Positions 1 to 10,021 of a stretch of DNA of 64,000 nucleotides are shown here, in pieces. The stretch is from Rhodoblastus acidophilus. Its GTDB lineage: Bacteria > Pseudomonadota > Alphaproteobacteria > Rhizobiales > Beijerinckiaceae. The notes under the pieces are model-generated. The model worked only from the letters and a program-made list of their open reading frames with translations, had not been told where the DNA came from and did no database searches. The translations under genes and the position numbers were made by a program. The stretch lies in the NCBI RefSeq assembly GCF_009720655.1, contig NZ_WNKS01000001.1, positions 186,001-250,000 of the forward strand, read 5' to 3'. How positions within the stretch are numbered: position 1 is the stretch's first letter; each line of letters opens with the position of its first letter.

Positions 1-1763
1 CCATGGCGCTGTCGCTGATGGTGATCGTCGGCTGGAACTATTTCTTTGCCCAGCCGAAGGTGCAGCAGGCGCGACAGACCACGAGCCAGCTCGAACAGTT
101 GGGCGGCAAGCCGGCCAACCCCGCCGCGCCCCAGCCCGATCTGGCCGCTCTCGCGCCGCAACTCCCCCCGGCTGTGAGCCGCGCCGAAGCGCTGGCGGGC
201 AGCCCGCGCATCGTCATCGACACCAAGAATCTGTCCGGCTCGATGGCGCTGAAAGGCGCGCGGCTCGACGACCTGTCGCTGAAGGCGTACCGCGAGACGA
301 TCGACCCGAACAGCCCCAACATCGTGCTGCTGTCGCCCTCGGGCGTTCAGGACGGCTATTTCATCGACCTCAATTATGTTGCGCCGCAAGGCGTCACGCT
401 CGACCTGCCCAAGGCGGACACCGTCTGGAAGGCCGACGGCCAGCGTCTGACCGAAACCACGCCGGTGACGCTGACCTTCGACAATGGCAAGGGCCTCGTC
501 ATCAAGCGCAAGATTTCGGTCGACGAGGACTATATGTTCACCGTCGCCGATACGGTCGAGAACAAGGGCAAGGAGGCGGTGAACTTCTTCGCCAACGCCA
601 CCACCACCCGACAGGGCGAGCCCGTGTCATCGGGCTATGCGGTGCTGCACGAAGGGTTTATCGGCGTGATCGGCGCGGACCAGTCGTCGACCGAGATGAC
701 CTACGCCCAGATCGCCAAGGAGCCCAACAAGGCCAAGGTGCTGCCGGTCGACTCCTATGCGCTGGGCGGATGGCTCGGCTTTACCGACAAATATTGGGCG
801 ACGGCGATCGTTCCCGACCCGACGCAGGGCTACAAGGGCTGGTTCCGCCAATTCCCGGGCGTTAAACCGCAGTACCAGGTTGACGCATTTGGCGAACAGC
901 GCACGCTCGCGCCCGGCCAGACCGCGACGGTTTCGACCCGCGTCTTCGCCGGCGCCAAAGAGAGCAGGGTTCTGTCCTACTATCAGAACGTGCAGGGCGT
1001 CAGCAAATTCGACATGCTGATCGACTGGGGCTGGTTCCATTTCATCACCCGCCCGATGTTCTGGCTGCTCGAAACCCTGTTCGCGCTGGTCGGCAATTTC
1101 GGCGTCGCCATCCTGCTGATCACGCTGATCGTGAAAATCCTGTTCTTCCCGCTGGCGAACAAATCCTACGCCTCCATGGCCAAGATGAAGATCATCCAGC
1201 CGAAGATGAAGGAGATTCAGGAGAAATACGCCGACGACAAGCAGAAGCAGCAGCAGGAGATGATGAATCTCTACCGCACCGAAAAGGTCAATCCGGTCGC
1301 GGGTTGCCTGCCGGTGCTGCTGCAAATTCCGGTGTTCTTCTCGCTGTATAAAGTTCTGTTCGTCGCCATCGAAATGCGGCATGCGCCGTTCTTCGGCTGG
1401 ATTCGCGATCTGTCGGCGCCCGATCCGACCAATGTGTTCAACCTGTTCGGACTGGTCCCGTGGGATCCCACCACGGTTCCCGCGATCGGCCACCTGCTCC
1501 ATCTCGGCATCTGGCCGCTGATCATGGGCGTGTCGATGTGGGTTCAGATGAAGATGAACCCGGAGCCCACGGACCCCGTCCAGAAGACGATGTTCGCGTG
1601 GATGCCGGTGATCTTCACCTTCATGCTCGGCTCGTTCCCGGCGGGTCTGGTGATCTACTGGACCTGGAACAACGTCTTGTCCGTGGCGCAGCAGGGCCTG
1701 ATCATGAAGCGCTCCGGCGCCAAGATCGAACTGTTCGACAATATTGCGGGCAAGAAGAAATAG
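1..1763 (+). CDS. yidC: YidC membrane protein insertase (5' end cut by window)
   Basis: YidC (Oxa1/Alb3 family) inserts inner-membrane proteins, alone or with SecYEG. The frame is open at the window edge. The first in-frame ATG (base 3) lies inside the N-terminal membrane anchor ([11 protein letters not shown]), so some 10-15 codons are missing. A large periplasmic domain follows (about residues 60-340), then the conserved insertase core with membrane segments such as [18 protein letters not shown] and [18 protein letters not shown], a further pair near residues 500-570, and a basic tail (AGKKK). engB follows on the same strand after a 183-base gap holding a palindromic repeat, the usual alphaproteobacterial order. 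The family call is firm; only the start is unknown. Confidence 0.96.
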   Translation, partial: MALSLMVIVGWNYFFAQPKVQQARQTTSQLEQLGGKPANPAAPQPDLAALAPQLPPAVSRAEALAGSPRIVIDTKNLSGSMALKGARLDDLSLKAYRETIDPNSPNIVLLSPSGVQDGYFIDLNYVAPQGVTLDLPKADTVWKADGQRLTETTPVTLTFDNGKGLVIKRKISVDEDYMFTVADTVENKGKEAVNFFANATTTRQGEPVSSGYAVLHEGFIGVIGADQSSTEMTYAQIAKEPNKAKVLPVDSYALGGWLGFTDKYWATAIVPDPTQGYKGWFRQFPGVKPQYQVDAFGEQRTLAPGQTATVSTRVFAGAKESRVLSYYQNVQGVSKFDMLIDWGWFHFITRPMFWLLETLFALVGNFGVAILLITLIVKILFFPLANKSYASMAKMKIIQPKMKEIQEKYADDKQKQQQEMMNLYRTEKVNPVAGCLPVLLQIPVFFSLYKVLFVAIEMRHAPFFGWIRDLSAPDPTNVFNLFGLVPWDPTTVPAIGHLLHLGIWPLIMGVSMWVQMKMNPEPTDPVQKTMFAWMPVIFTFMLGSFPAGLVIYWTWNNVLSVAQQGLIMKRSGAKIELFDNIAGKKK

Positions 1764-1767
1764 CTCG

Positions 1768-1873
1768 CGTCATGCCCGGGCTTGTCCCGGGCATCCGAGA
1801 TGAGACTACAATTCTGCAATGGTTCGCATTGCGGCGCCGCGTGGATGGCCGGGACAAGCCCGGCCATGACGAC
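1768..1873. repeat. Dispersed palindromic repeat, family A copy 1
   Basis: About 106 bases bounded by near-inverted ends: CGTCATGCCCGGGCTTGTCC at the left and a matching GGGACAAGCCCGGCCATGAC at the right. It fills most of the yidC-engB gap. Copies at 43589-43728 and 57772-57880 share the ends; the 57772 copy also shares the inner block GTTCGCATTGCGGCGCCGCG. No coding capacity is evident, so it is most likely a small non-autonomous palindromic element. Confidence 0.85.
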
Positions 1874-1946
1874 CTGAAAGTCGATCTCAATCGGGATGTT
1901 CGCGTGATTGTAGAATCGAACCTACAGCCCAACACCTGAAAGCCGA

Positions 1947-2633
1947 ATGACCGATTCCGATTCCCCCGACTTCGCCGACATCGGCCGCTGGCTGTTTGCG
2001 CAAAATTGCGAATTCGTCTGGGCGGCGGATAAAATCGACGGACTGCCGCCGATGGGGCCGCTGGAGATCGCTTTCGCCGGACGCTCCAATGTCGGCAAGT
2101 CGTCCCTTCTTAACGCCCTGACCACGCGGAAAACCTTGGCGCGCACCTCGCACACGCCGGGGCGCACCCAGCAGCTCAATTTCTTTGATCTCGGCCCTGA
2201 CGCCGCCGCGCCGTTGCTGCGGCTGGTGGACATGCCCGGTTATGGCTATGCGGCGGTCTCCAAGGAAAAGATCGCCAACTGGACCCGCCTGATGAAGGAG
2301 TTTTTGCGCGGGCGCGCGACCCTTTCGCGCGTGTTCGTGCTGATCGACGGGCGTCACGGCGTCAAGGACGTCGATCACGACATGCTGACCTCGCTCGATC
2401 AGGCGGCGCTGTCCTATCAGGTCGTGCTCACCAAGCGCGACGAAGTGAAAAAATCCCTGGTCGAAAAGACGATCGAAGATGCCCGCGCCGCGCTTCGAAA
2501 ACATCCCGCCGCGCATCCGGACGTCATCTTCCTGTCATCGCATTCGGGCGATGGGGTAAGCGATTTGCGCGCGGCCATCGTGCGCCTCGTGTCCGAGCGC
2601 GACAGCGCGACATTTGGCCGCTTGCGCGCTTGA
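1947..2633 (+). CDS. engB: Ribosome biogenesis GTPase EngB (YihA/YsxC)
   Basis: TrmE-Era-EngA-EngB-Septin family GTPase acting in late assembly of the 50S subunit. The 228 residues contain the P-loop AGRSNVGKSSLLN, the switch region TPGRTQQLNFF, the G3 motif DMPGYGYA, the G4 motif TKRDEV and a G5-like SSHSG. Length is normal for the family. The ATG follows a weak TGAAAG box. It lies downstream of yidC and upstream of argB on one strand, a common arrangement in this class of bacteria. Confidence 0.95.
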   Translation: MTDSDSPDFADIGRWLFAQNCEFVWAADKIDGLPPMGPLEIAFAGRSNVGKSSLLNALTTRKTLARTSHTPGRTQQLNFFDLGPDAAAPLLRLVDMPGYGYAAVSKEKIANWTRLMKEFLRGRATLSRVFVLIDGRHGVKDVDHDMLTSLDQAALSYQVVLTKRDEVKKSLVEKTIEDARAALRKHPAAHPDVIFLSSHSGDGVSDLRAAIVRLVSERDSATFGRLRA

Positions 2634-2686
2634 GAGCGGTGGCGGACTCACGCTAAAAGGCCATCGCAACCAACAAAGGCGGCGCC

Positions 2687-3589
2687 ATGACCGATCTCCC
2701 GACCTCGCAGCCCCTCGACACCGCCGAAGCGGTGAATCAGGCCAGGATCCTGATGCAGGCCCTGCCGCACATGCTGCGCTACGACGAAGCGGTGGTGGTG
2801 GTGAAATATGGCGGCCACGCCATGGGCGACGAGGAGACCGCGCGCAATTTCGCCCGCGACATGGTTCTCCTGGAGCAATCCGGCGTCAATCCGGTGGTGG
2901 TGCATGGCGGCGGCCCGCAGATCGGCGTCATGCTGAAAAAGCTCGGCATCAAGTCCGAATTCGCCGACGGCTTGCGCATCACCGACAAGGCGACCGTCGA
3001 AGTCGTCGAAATGGTGCTCGCCGGCTCCATCAACAAGCAGATCGTCGGCTACATCAACAATGAGGGCGGCCACGCCATCGGCCTGTGCGGCAAGGACGGC
3101 AAGCTCGTCACCGCGAAAAAAGTCGAGCGGGCCGCGCAGGACGGCAAGCCCGCCGTGGACTACGGGTTTGTCGGCGAGCCGGACAAGGTCGATTCGACCG
3201 TGCTCGAACAGGTGTTGGGCCGCGAACTGATCCCGGTGCTGGCGCCGATCGCGCTGGGATCTGAGGGCGAGACTTACAATGTCAATGCCGACACGTTCGC
3301 CGGCGCCATCGCCGGCGCCGTGGACGCCAAGCGCCTGCTGCTGCTCACCGACGTGCCCGGCGTGCTCGACAAGAACAAGCAGCTGATCAAGCGGCTGAAG
3401 ATTGGCGACATTCCCGCCTTGATCGCCGACGGCACCATCACCGGCGGCATGATTCCCAAGGTCGAGACCTGCATCTACGCCATCGAGCAGGGGGTGGAAG
3501 GCGTCGTCATTCTCGACGGCAAGATTCCCCACGCCGTCCTGATCGAGCTTTTTACCGATCACGGCGCCGGCACGCTGATCACGCGGTGA
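2687..3589 (+). CDS. argB: Acetylglutamate kinase
   Basis: ArgB phosphorylates N-acetyl-L-glutamate with ATP, the second step of arginine synthesis by the acetylated pathway. The 300-residue protein has the amino acid kinase fold signatures [10 protein letters not shown] near the N terminus and [10 protein letters not shown] for substrate binding. The C-terminal part carries [11 protein letters not shown], typical of arginine-sensitive hexameric ArgB. An AAAGGCGG ribosome site lies just before the ATG. The gap to engB is 53 bases, so co-transcription is likely. Confidence 0.96.
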   Translation: MTDLPTSQPLDTAEAVNQARILMQALPHMLRYDEAVVVVKYGGHAMGDEETARNFARDMVLLEQSGVNPVVVHGGGPQIGVMLKKLGIKSEFADGLRITDKATVEVVEMVLAGSINKQIVGYINNEGGHAIGLCGKDGKLVTAKKVERAAQDGKPAVDYGFVGEPDKVDSTVLEQVLGRELIPVLAPIALGSEGETYNVNADTFAGAIAGAVDAKRLLLLTDVPGVLDKNKQLIKRLKIGDIPALIADGTITGGMIPKVETCIYAIEQGVEGVVILDGKIPHAVLIELFTDHGAGTLITR

Positions 3590-3635
3590 CGCGAACGCTC
3601 GCACAATCGTCATGCGGCGCCCATATGGGAATCGC

Positions 3636-4346
3636 ATGACTCTTTCTGTTCCGATCAAGCGCGCGTTGAGCGCTTTCGCCCAGGTCGATACCTGGGTTTT
3701 CGATCTCGACAACACGCTCTATCCGCCGCACAGCGACCTCTGGCCGAAAATCGACGCGCGCATCACCGCCTATATGGCGGCCATGCTCGGGTTGGACGGC
3801 ATTTCGGCCCGGGCCCTGCAAAAACATTATTATCGGGTGTTTGGCACGACGCTCGCCGGGTTGATCCATGAATATCAGGTCGATCCGTCAGAGTTTTTGC
3901 ATTTTGTCCATGACATCGACCGGACGTCTCTTGATCCCAATCCAGCGCTGGCGGCGGCCATCGAGGCGCTGCCGGGACGAAAGCTGATTTTGACCAACGG
4001 CTCTCACGCCCATGCGCTGGCGACGGCGAAGCAGTTGGGGATTGATGCGCTGTTCGAGGATTGTTTTGCGATTGAGCACGGCGATTTTTTGCCGAAACCG
4101 CACTTGCAGACGTACCAGCGGTTTTTCGAGCGGCACGCGGTCGATCCGGCGCGCGCGGCCATGTTCGAGGACATTGTTCATAATCTGGAAGCGCCGCACG
4201 CCTCGGGCATGCTGACCGTGCTGGTGAAGCCGAAGGACGGGGCTGAGGATTTTCGCGAGGCCTGGGAGAAGGGCGATCTTGTGCCGCCCCATGTGGATTT
4301 TGTTACGGATGATCTCACGATCTTCTTGGCGGAACTGCAGCTCTGA
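3636..4346 (+). CDS. HAD-family pyrimidine 5'-nucleotidase-like hydrolase
   Basis: Cytosolic HAD hydrolase of the pyrimidine 5'-nucleotidase group (yeast Sdt1/Phm8 relatives), expected to dephosphorylate nucleoside monophosphates. Motif I is VFDLDNTLYP, motif II LTNGS, motif III a Lys in the LPKPHLQ segment, and motif IV MFEDIVHNLEAP. The start is taken at 3636 (MTLSVPIK), preceded by GGGA at good spacing. An in-frame ATG at 3612 would add eight poorly conserved-looking residues. Substrate is inferred from family only. It sits 46 bases after argB, facing the same way. Confidence 0.8.
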   Translation: MTLSVPIKRALSAFAQVDTWVFDLDNTLYPPHSDLWPKIDARITAYMAAMLGLDGISARALQKHYYRVFGTTLAGLIHEYQVDPSEFLHFVHDIDRTSLDPNPALAAAIEALPGRKLILTNGSHAHALATAKQLGIDALFEDCFAIEHGDFLPKPHLQTYQRFFERHAVDPARAAMFEDIVHNLEAPHASGMLTVLVKPKDGAEDFREAWEKGDLVPPHVDFVTDDLTIFLAELQL

Positions 4347-4349
4347 TTT

Positions 4350-4655
4350 TTATGGCTCGTAGCGCGTGAATTTGAAGTCCACCCACTTGTCACGGTCCGG
4401 CGTCGTCCAGCCGGCTGTGCCGTCGTAGAATGGGAAGCGCATCAAAAAGTTGCGGCTGCGATCGAAGATCAGCAGGACATCGCGCGAGCGCGACAGTTCG
4501 ATGAAGCGATTGTGCTCGCCGCTGCGGTTTTCGGGCATCTCGATCCACTGGTCGCCGCGCCGTTCGATCCAGCCGTCTTCCCACAAAAAGCGTTCGGCGA
4601 AACAGGGGCTCGAAGCGAGTACGGCCGCAAGGGCGGAAAGCGCGATTTTCTTCAT
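4350..4655 (-). CDS. Small secreted protein of unknown function
   Basis: A 101-residue protein with a clear signal peptide (MKKIALSALAAVLASSPCFA, cleavage after residue 20), then a short Trp/Arg-rich domain (FLWEDGWIERRGDQWIEM) and a C-terminal beta-rich stretch. The start ATG at 4655 is preceded by TGAGGAT; the open frame continues far upstream without support. It converges on the nucleotidase gene, three bases from its stop codon. I do not recognise the family. Export to the periplasm is the only supported statement. Confidence 0.75.
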   Translation of the reverse strand: MKKIALSALAAVLASSPCFAERFLWEDGWIERRGDQWIEMPENRSGEHNRFIELSRSRDVLLIFDRSRNFLMRFPFYDGTAGWTTPDRDKWVDFKFTRYEP

Positions 4656-4794
4656 CAGATCCTCAGGTTGGGCTTGAGTCATAAAAAAAGGGCGCGGTCT
4701 TGGGCTTGTCAATGGGGGGACGAGAAGGGCTTCAACCTTGACATCCCCGCCCCAAACCCCGAAACGAAAACCATAAACCTGACGGGGGAACCCC

Positions 4795-5649
4795 ATGCCG
4801 CATGCGCTCGAGACCATTATCGAAGCCGCTTTCGAAGATCGCCTCAACATCAACGCCGAAACCGGCGGCGACATCCGCCATGCCGTCGAGTCGGCGCTGC
4901 ATCTGCTCGATTCCGGCAAAGTGCGCGTCGCCGAGAAAATCCCCGGCGCCTCCGGCAAGGACGCCTGGAAGGTCAACCAGTGGCTCAAAAAAGCCGTGCT
5001 GCTGTCCTTCCGCCTGCACGACATGAAGGTGATCCCCGGCGGTCCCGAAGGCGCCACCTGGTACGACAAGGTGCCGTCCAAATTCGAGGGCTGGGGTTCG
5101 AAGGACCACAAGCAGGCCGGCTTCCGCTCCGTGCCCGGCTGCATCGTGCGCCGCTCCGCCTATATCGCCCCCGGCGTCGTCCTGATGCCCTCCTTCGTCA
5201 ATCTCGGCGCTTTTGTTGACACCGGCACCATGGTCGACACCTGGGCGACCGTCGGCTCCTGCGCCCAGATCGGCAAGAATGTGCATCTCTCCGGCGGCGT
5301 CGGCATCGGCGGCGTGCTGGAGCCGTTGCAGGCGGGTCCGACCATCATTGAGGACAATTGTTTTATCGGCGCGCGCTCGGAAGTCGTCGAGGGCGTTGTC
5401 GTCGGCGAAGGCTCGGTGCTAGCGATGGGGGTTTTCATCGGCGCCTCGACCAAGATCGTCAACCGCTCCACCGGCGAGGTCCATGTCGGCTATGTGCCGC
5501 CCTATTCCGTGGTCGTGTCGGGCAACCTGCCCGGTAAAATCATGCCCTATGGCGAGCCGGGGCCGTCCACCTATTGCGCGGTGATCGTGAAGACGGTGGA
5601 CGCCCAGACGCGCTCGAAAACCGCGATCAACGAGCTTTTGCGCGACTGA
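4795..5649 (+). CDS. dapD: Tetrahydrodipicolinate N-succinyltransferase
   Basis: DapD transfers a succinyl group from succinyl-CoA to tetrahydrodipicolinate in the succinylase branch of lysine and meso-diaminopimelate synthesis. The 284-residue protein has the N-terminal helical domain and, from about residue 115, left-handed beta-helix hexapeptide repeats (for example [20 protein letters not shown] and [18 protein letters not shown]). Length is standard. The paired enzyme dapE lies 66 bases downstream, separated by a short palindromic repeat. Confidence 0.97.
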   Translation: MPHALETIIEAAFEDRLNINAETGGDIRHAVESALHLLDSGKVRVAEKIPGASGKDAWKVNQWLKKAVLLSFRLHDMKVIPGGPEGATWYDKVPSKFEGWGSKDHKQAGFRSVPGCIVRRSAYIAPGVVLMPSFVNLGAFVDTGTMVDTWATVGSCAQIGKNVHLSGGVGIGGVLEPLQAGPTIIEDNCFIGARSEVVEGVVVGEGSVLAMGVFIGASTKIVNRSTGEVHVGYVPPYSVVVSGNLPGKIMPYGEPGPSTYCAVIVKTVDAQTRSKTAINELLRD

Positions 5650-5664
5650 GGCGAGGCGTGGACC

Positions 5665-5713
5665 GCCCTCGTGCTTCGAGACGGCGGCTGCGCCGCCTCC
5701 TCAGCATGAGGGC
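5665..5713. repeat. Short palindromic repeat, family B copy 1
   Basis: Imperfect palindrome between dapD and dapE: GCCCTCGTGCTTCGAGACGG at the left and CCGCCTCCTCAGCATGAGGG at the right, folding round a GGCGGCTGCGCCGCC core. Related copies occur at 6892-7016 and inside the element at 49200-49378. No coding capacity. Confidence 0.75.
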
Positions 5714-5715
5714 TA

Positions 5716-6882
5716 ATGGGATGTGACATGCAGGAGTTGAGCCCCGGCGTCGCGCTGGCGCGCGATCTGATTAAAAAAGCCTCGGTGACCCCCGCCGACG
5801 CCGGCGCGCTCGATGTGTTGCAGCACAGGCTGGAAGCGGCGGGTTTCGTCTGCCGTCGCCTGCCGTTCTCGGAGCCTGATACCCCCGACATCGACAATCT
5901 TTACGCACGCATTGGGACCGGGGCGCCGTATCTGCTGTTCGCCGGCCACACCGACGTCGTCCCGCCGGGCGATGTTCGAAAATGGCGGGCCGATCCCTTC
6001 GCCGGCGAGATTTTGGATGGCGAGCTTTTCGGGCGCGGCGCCGCCGACATGAAGGGCGGCATCGCCGCCTTCGCCGCCGCCGCTCTGGCTTATCTGGCGG
6101 AATATCCCCTGCGCGGTTCGATTGGCTTTTTGATCACCGGCGACGAGGAAGGGCCGGCGATCAACGGCACCGTCAAAATGCTGGCGTGGATGGCGGAGCA
6201 GGGCGAAAGTTTTGACCATTGCATCGTCGGCGAGCCCACCAATCCCAATGAACTCGGCGACATGATCAAGGTGGGCCGGCGCGGCTCGCTCAACGGCCGC
6301 CTGCGGGTGATCGGCCAGCAGGGCCATGTCGCCTATCCGCAGCGCGCCGACAATCCCGTCGGCCATGTGCTCGCCCTGTGCGCGGCGCTGAAGGCGACGC
6401 CGCTCGATGAGGGGACCGCGTGGTTCGACGCGTCAAATCTCGAAATCACCTCCATCGACATCGGCAACGAGGCGACCAACGTGATCCCCGGCGAAGCGCT
6501 GGTTCGCTTCAATGTGCGGTTTAATGACGCATGGTCGCCCGAGACGTTGAAAGCCGAGATTTTGCGGCGGCTGGAGAGCGCGCGGGCTGCGGAAAAATTC
6601 GTGTTGGAGTTCGACCCGTGCAATGCGGTGTCGTTCGTCACCGAGCCCGACGAGTTTACCGCGCTGGTGGCCTCGGCGATTGAGGCGGAGACGGGCCGGC
6701 GTCCCGAATATTCGACCTCGGGCGGCACGTCGGACGCGCGCTTCATCGCGCAACACGGCAAAGTGCTGGAGTTCGGGCTGGTCGGCAAAACCATGCACCA
6801 GATCGACGAGCGCGTTCCGGTCGCGGATATTGATGCGCTGACACGGATTTATGGGCGGGTGCTGCGGGATTATTTCCGCTGA
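5716..6882 (+). CDS. dapE: Succinyl-diaminopimelate desuccinylase
   Basis: DapE, an M20-family dinuclear zinc hydrolase, removes succinate from N-succinyl-LL-diaminopimelate. The 388 residues show the metal-site motifs [12 protein letters not shown] and [14 protein letters not shown], the catalytic pair TGDEEGP, and the dimerisation and second metal region ([12 protein letters not shown], with a later His in KTMHQIDE). The start may be 5716 or the in-frame ATG at 5728 (MQELSPG); the first is kept. It completes the lysine pair begun by dapD. Confidence 0.96.
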   Translation: MGCDMQELSPGVALARDLIKKASVTPADAGALDVLQHRLEAAGFVCRRLPFSEPDTPDIDNLYARIGTGAPYLLFAGHTDVVPPGDVRKWRADPFAGEILDGELFGRGAADMKGGIAAFAAAALAYLAEYPLRGSIGFLITGDEEGPAINGTVKMLAWMAEQGESFDHCIVGEPTNPNELGDMIKVGRRGSLNGRLRVIGQQGHVAYPQRADNPVGHVLALCAALKATPLDEGTAWFDASNLEITSIDIGNEATNVIPGEALVRFNVRFNDAWSPETLKAEILRRLESARAAEKFVLEFDPCNAVSFVTEPDEFTALVASAIEAETGRRPEYSTSGGTSDARFIAQHGKVLEFGLVGKTMHQIDERVPVADIDALTRIYGRVLRDYFR

Positions 6883-6891
6883 CGCTTGGGG

Positions 6892-7016
6892 CCCTCATGG
6901 TGAGGAGGCCGCTGGAGGGCGGCCGCCTCGAACCATGTTCCAGCTGTTGAGGCGCTTGGGCCTGCGACTCCCTCGCCCTTCGAGACGGCGCTTCGCGCCT
7001 CCTCAGGGTGAGGGGA
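6892..7016. repeat. Family B repeat, two facing copies
   Basis: Two related imperfect palindromes in opposite orientation between dapE and the prenyl synthase gene: CCCTCATGGTGAGGAGGC near 6892 and CTTCGAGACGGCGCTTCGCG near 6978, ending in CTCAGGGTGAGGGG. The pair matches the inner part of the element at 49200-49378. It fills nearly the whole convergent gap and may form a long stem in RNA. Confidence 0.75.
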
Positions 7017-7031
7017 TTGAAGCAGCCGAGC

Positions 7032-8045
7032 TTAGTGCGCGCGGCTGATGCAGAAATCCACGACGTCGAGCAGCGCCTGTTTCCACGCCGAATCGGGGAA
7101 AATGCCCATGGCGTCGCGCGCCATCGCGCCGTAGTGGCGGGCGCGCTCGATCGTGTCTTCGAGCGCGCGGTGCTTGGTCATCAGCCCCTGCGCCTTTTCC
7201 AGGTCGCCGTCGCCGATCTCGCCCTTTTCCAGCGTCCTTTGCCAAAAGGCGCGCTCGGCCTCGTTGCCGCGCCGGAAGGTCAGGACCACCGGCAGGGTGA
7301 TCTTTCCTTCGCGGAAATCGTCGCCAACATTCTTGCCGAGTTTCGCGGCGGTGCCGCCATAATCCAGCGCATCGTCGATCAACTGGAAGGCGATGCCGAG
7401 ATTCATGCCATAGGCGCGGCAGGCGGCGATTTCCGCCTTCGGCCGCAGGGCGACGGTGGGGCCGACTTCCGCGGCCGCCGCGAACAGTTCCGCCGTCTTG
7501 CCGCGGATGACCGCGAGATAAGCGTCCTCGGTGGTCGCCGTGTCCTTGGCGGCGGCGAGCTGCATCACCTCGCCTTCCGCGATCACGGTGGCGGCGACCG
7601 ACAGAACTTCGAGACAGGGCAGGGAGCCCACTTCCACCATCATGCGGAAGGCCTGGCCGAGCAAAAAGTCGCCGACGAGCACGCTGGCTTCGTTGCCCCA
7701 CAGTTTGCGGGCGGCGGCCTTGCCTCTGCGCAGGTCGCTTTCGTCCACGACATCGTCGTGGAGCAGGGTGGCGGTATGCATGAATTCGACGGCGGCGGCC
7801 AGTTTGAAGTGGCCTTCGCCCTGGTAGCCGCACATGCCGGCGGTCGCCAGCGTCAGCATGGGGCGCAGGCGCTTGCCGCCGGAGGAAATGAGGTGAGTGG
7901 CGACCTCGGGAATCATCGTCACATCGGAGCCGGTCCGGGCGAGGATGGTCTGATTGACCCGGTTCATGTCGGCGGCGACGAGGCCGACAAGAGCTTCCAT
8001 GCCAGGATCGGCGGATTTTTCATCGAAGGAAACGACAACACCCAA
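7032..8045 (-). CDS. ispB: Long-chain polyprenyl diphosphate synthase
   Basis: Trans-isoprenyl diphosphate synthase, probably making the octa- to decaprenyl tail of ubiquinone. The first Asp-rich motif is LLHDDVVDESD and the second LIDDALDYGG; GGKRLRP near the N terminus binds the diphosphate. The start is chosen at a TTG (base 8045; LGVVVSFDEK) with an AGGGGG box in front, giving 337 residues, the usual length. An ATG at 8108 would add 21 residues (MVGGDKSLAA...) without a ribosome site. Chain length cannot be read from sequence, so the symbol is by family analogy. Confidence 0.88.
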   Translation of the reverse strand: MGVVVSFDEKSADPGMEALVGLVAADMNRVNQTILARTGSDVTMIPEVATHLISSGGKRLRPMLTLATAGMCGYQGEGHFKLAAAVEFMHTATLLHDDVVDESDLRRGKAAARKLWGNEASVLVGDFLLGQAFRMMVEVGSLPCLEVLSVAATVIAEGEVMQLAAAKDTATTEDAYLAVIRGKTAELFAAAAEVGPTVALRPKAEIAACRAYGMNLGIAFQLIDDALDYGGTAAKLGKNVGDDFREGKITLPVVLTFRRGNEAERAFWQRTLEKGEIGDGDLEKAQGLMTKHRALEDTIERARHYGAMARDAMGIFPDSAWKQALLDVVDFCISRAH

Positions 8046-8182
8046 GAGAGAACCCCCTGCGGCCCGAAGCCTTTGCCCCGCCGCCAAGCTTTTATCGCCG
8101 CCGACCATAGGTCGTTAATGTGGCGGGAGCAAGCCGCAGGGGATTCGACTTACCCACGTCCGCCCCGCTAGGATCGCCGCCC

Positions 8183-8929
8183 ATGGCAGAAAATTTTGCT
8201 CCAGACCTCCTGCTCGACGGGCGCCTAAAACTGTTTCAGCGGACGGGGCATCGCGCCGGGACGGATGCGGTGCTGCTCGCCGCCGCAGCGCCGGCGCTGC
8301 CGTCCGGCCTGATCGTCGACGCGGGCGCGGGGGCGGGGACGGTGGGTCTGTTGCTGGCGCAGATCAACCCGGACGCGCGCGTCGTTTTGCTGGAGAAGAA
8401 CCCGGTCGCCGCCGAGGACGCCCGCCGCAACATTGAAGCCAATTTTTTGGCGGGGCGGGCGCGTCTGGTCGAGGCGGACCTGTTCGACAAGGCGGCGCGG
8501 AAGGCGGAGGGTTTGGTTGAGGCCGCCGACCTCGTCGTCACCAATCCGCCCTTTATGGAGGCGCGCGCGGCGCGGGTGTCGCCCGACGCCGACCGGGCCA
8601 TGGCGCATGTTCTGGGGGAGGGGGGGCTGGGCCTGTGGCTAAAAGCCGCGCTCGCCCTGCTGCGTCCCGGCGGGTTTTTCGTGTTGATCCATCGCGCCGA
8701 CGCGCTGGGCGACATTTTGGCCGGGCTTGCGGGGCGGCTCGGCGGTCTCGAAATTTTTCCGATTTTTCCGCGCGCCGATCGCGCGGCGATAAGGGTCTTG
8801 GTGCGCGGGCGCAAAGGGTCGAAGGCGCCGCTGGCCTTGCTGCCGGGGCTCGTCCTGCACGGCGCGGATGGCGCGTTCACGCCCGCGGCGGAGGCGGTTC
8901 ACCGCGGGCGAAAACTGTTCGATCAATAG
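8183..8929 (+). CDS. TrmN6-like SAM-dependent methyltransferase
   Basis: Class I methyltransferase of the tRNA1(Val) adenine-37 N6-methyltransferase (TrmN6/YfiC) type. The SAM-binding motif is VDAGAGAGTVGLLLA and the amino-methyltransferase catalytic motif VVTNPPFMEA. The 248-residue start at 8183 (MAENFAPDLL) is preceded by AGGA; the open frame runs 21 codons further up without support. It is divergent from the prenyl synthase gene and lies upstream of glyQS. The exact target nucleotide is inferred from family. Confidence 0.82.
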   Translation: MAENFAPDLLLDGRLKLFQRTGHRAGTDAVLLAAAAPALPSGLIVDAGAGAGTVGLLLAQINPDARVVLLEKNPVAAEDARRNIEANFLAGRARLVEADLFDKAARKAEGLVEAADLVVTNPPFMEARAARVSPDADRAMAHVLGEGGLGLWLKAALALLRPGGFFVLIHRADALGDILAGLAGRLGGLEIFPIFPRADRAAIRVLVRGRKGSKAPLALLPGLVLHGADGAFTPAAEAVHRGRKLFDQ

Positions 8930-9082
8930 CAGGTGCGCGCGGTGCGCCAGCGCAAGCCGTGAACACCGCCTGAATGGCGTCCGCCGTCGTGCGCCGCGCG
9001 CGGGAAAATTCGCCAAAAAACGGCTTTCCCTTTGCAATCCGCGCCTCTAGTTTGCGCGCGCCGCCGCACAAATAGGGAAACG

Positions 9083-10012
9083 ATGACTCAAAACCCTTCC
9101 GCCCTCGACCCAAAGAAGAGTTTTCAGGGCCTCATCCTCACGCTGCAAACGTTTTGGGCGCGGCAGGGCGCCGTTGTGCTGCAGCCCTATGATATGGAGG
9201 TCGGCGCCGGCACCTTCCATCCGGCGACCACGCTGCGCTCGCTGGGGAAAAAACCTTGGAAGGCCGCCTATGTGCAGCCCTCGCGCCGTCCCAAGGACGG
9301 GCGCTACGGCGAAAACCCCAACCGGTTGCAGCACTACTATCAATTCCAGGTGATTTTAAAGCCGAGCCCGGACAATTTGCAGGATCTCTATCTGCAATCC
9401 TTGGCGGCGATTGGCGTCGATTCCGCGCTGCATGACATCCGCTTCGTCGAGGACGATTGGGAGAGCCCGACGCTCGGCGCCTGGGGGCTGGGCTGGGAAT
9501 GCTGGTGCGACGGCATGGAAGTGTCGCAGTTCACTTATTTCCAGCAGGTCGCGGGCGTGGAATGCTCTCCGGTGTCGGGCGAACTCACCTATGGGCTTGA
9601 ACGCCTCGCCATGTACGTGCAGGGGGTCGAGAACGTTTACGACCTCAACTTCAATGGCTTGGAGGGCGACGCGCGCATCTCCTATGGCGATGTTTTTTTG
9701 CAGGCCGAACAGGAATATTCGCGGCACAATTTCGAGGCCGCCGACGTGAAAAAACTGTTTGGCGATTTCGACCGCGCCGAGGCCGAGTGCAAGGCGCTGC
9801 TGGCGTTCGGCGAGCGCGGCGACGAAAAACACCTGATGGTGCTGCCGGCCTATGACCAGTGCGTCAAGGCGAGCCACGCCTTCAACCTCCTCGACGCGCG
9901 CGGCGTGATCTCCGTCACCGAGCGCCAGTCTTACATTCTGCGCGTGCGCGAACTGGCCAAGGCCTGCGGCGCGGCGTGGATGAAGACGGATGGCGCGGGT
10001 TTGAACGGTTAA
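9083..10012 (+). CDS. glyQ: Glycyl-tRNA synthetase alpha subunit
   Basis: Catalytic alpha subunit of the bacterial alpha2-beta2 glycyl-tRNA synthetase, which charges tRNA-Gly. Conserved blocks include [32 protein letters not shown] and [18 protein letters not shown]. The start at 9083 ([10 protein letters not shown]) has AGGGAAACG in front and gives 309 residues. glyS begins 9 bases after the stop. Confidence 0.97.
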   Translation: MTQNPSALDPKKSFQGLILTLQTFWARQGAVVLQPYDMEVGAGTFHPATTLRSLGKKPWKAAYVQPSRRPKDGRYGENPNRLQHYYQFQVILKPSPDNLQDLYLQSLAAIGVDSALHDIRFVEDDWESPTLGAWGLGWECWCDGMEVSQFTYFQQVAGVECSPVSGELTYGLERLAMYVQGVENVYDLNFNGLEGDARISYGDVFLQAEQEYSRHNFEAADVKKLFGDFDRAEAECKALLAFGERGDEKHLMVLPAYDQCVKASHAFNLLDARGVISVTERQSYILRVRELAKACGAAWMKTDGAGLNG

Positions 10013-10021
10013 GGATTCGAA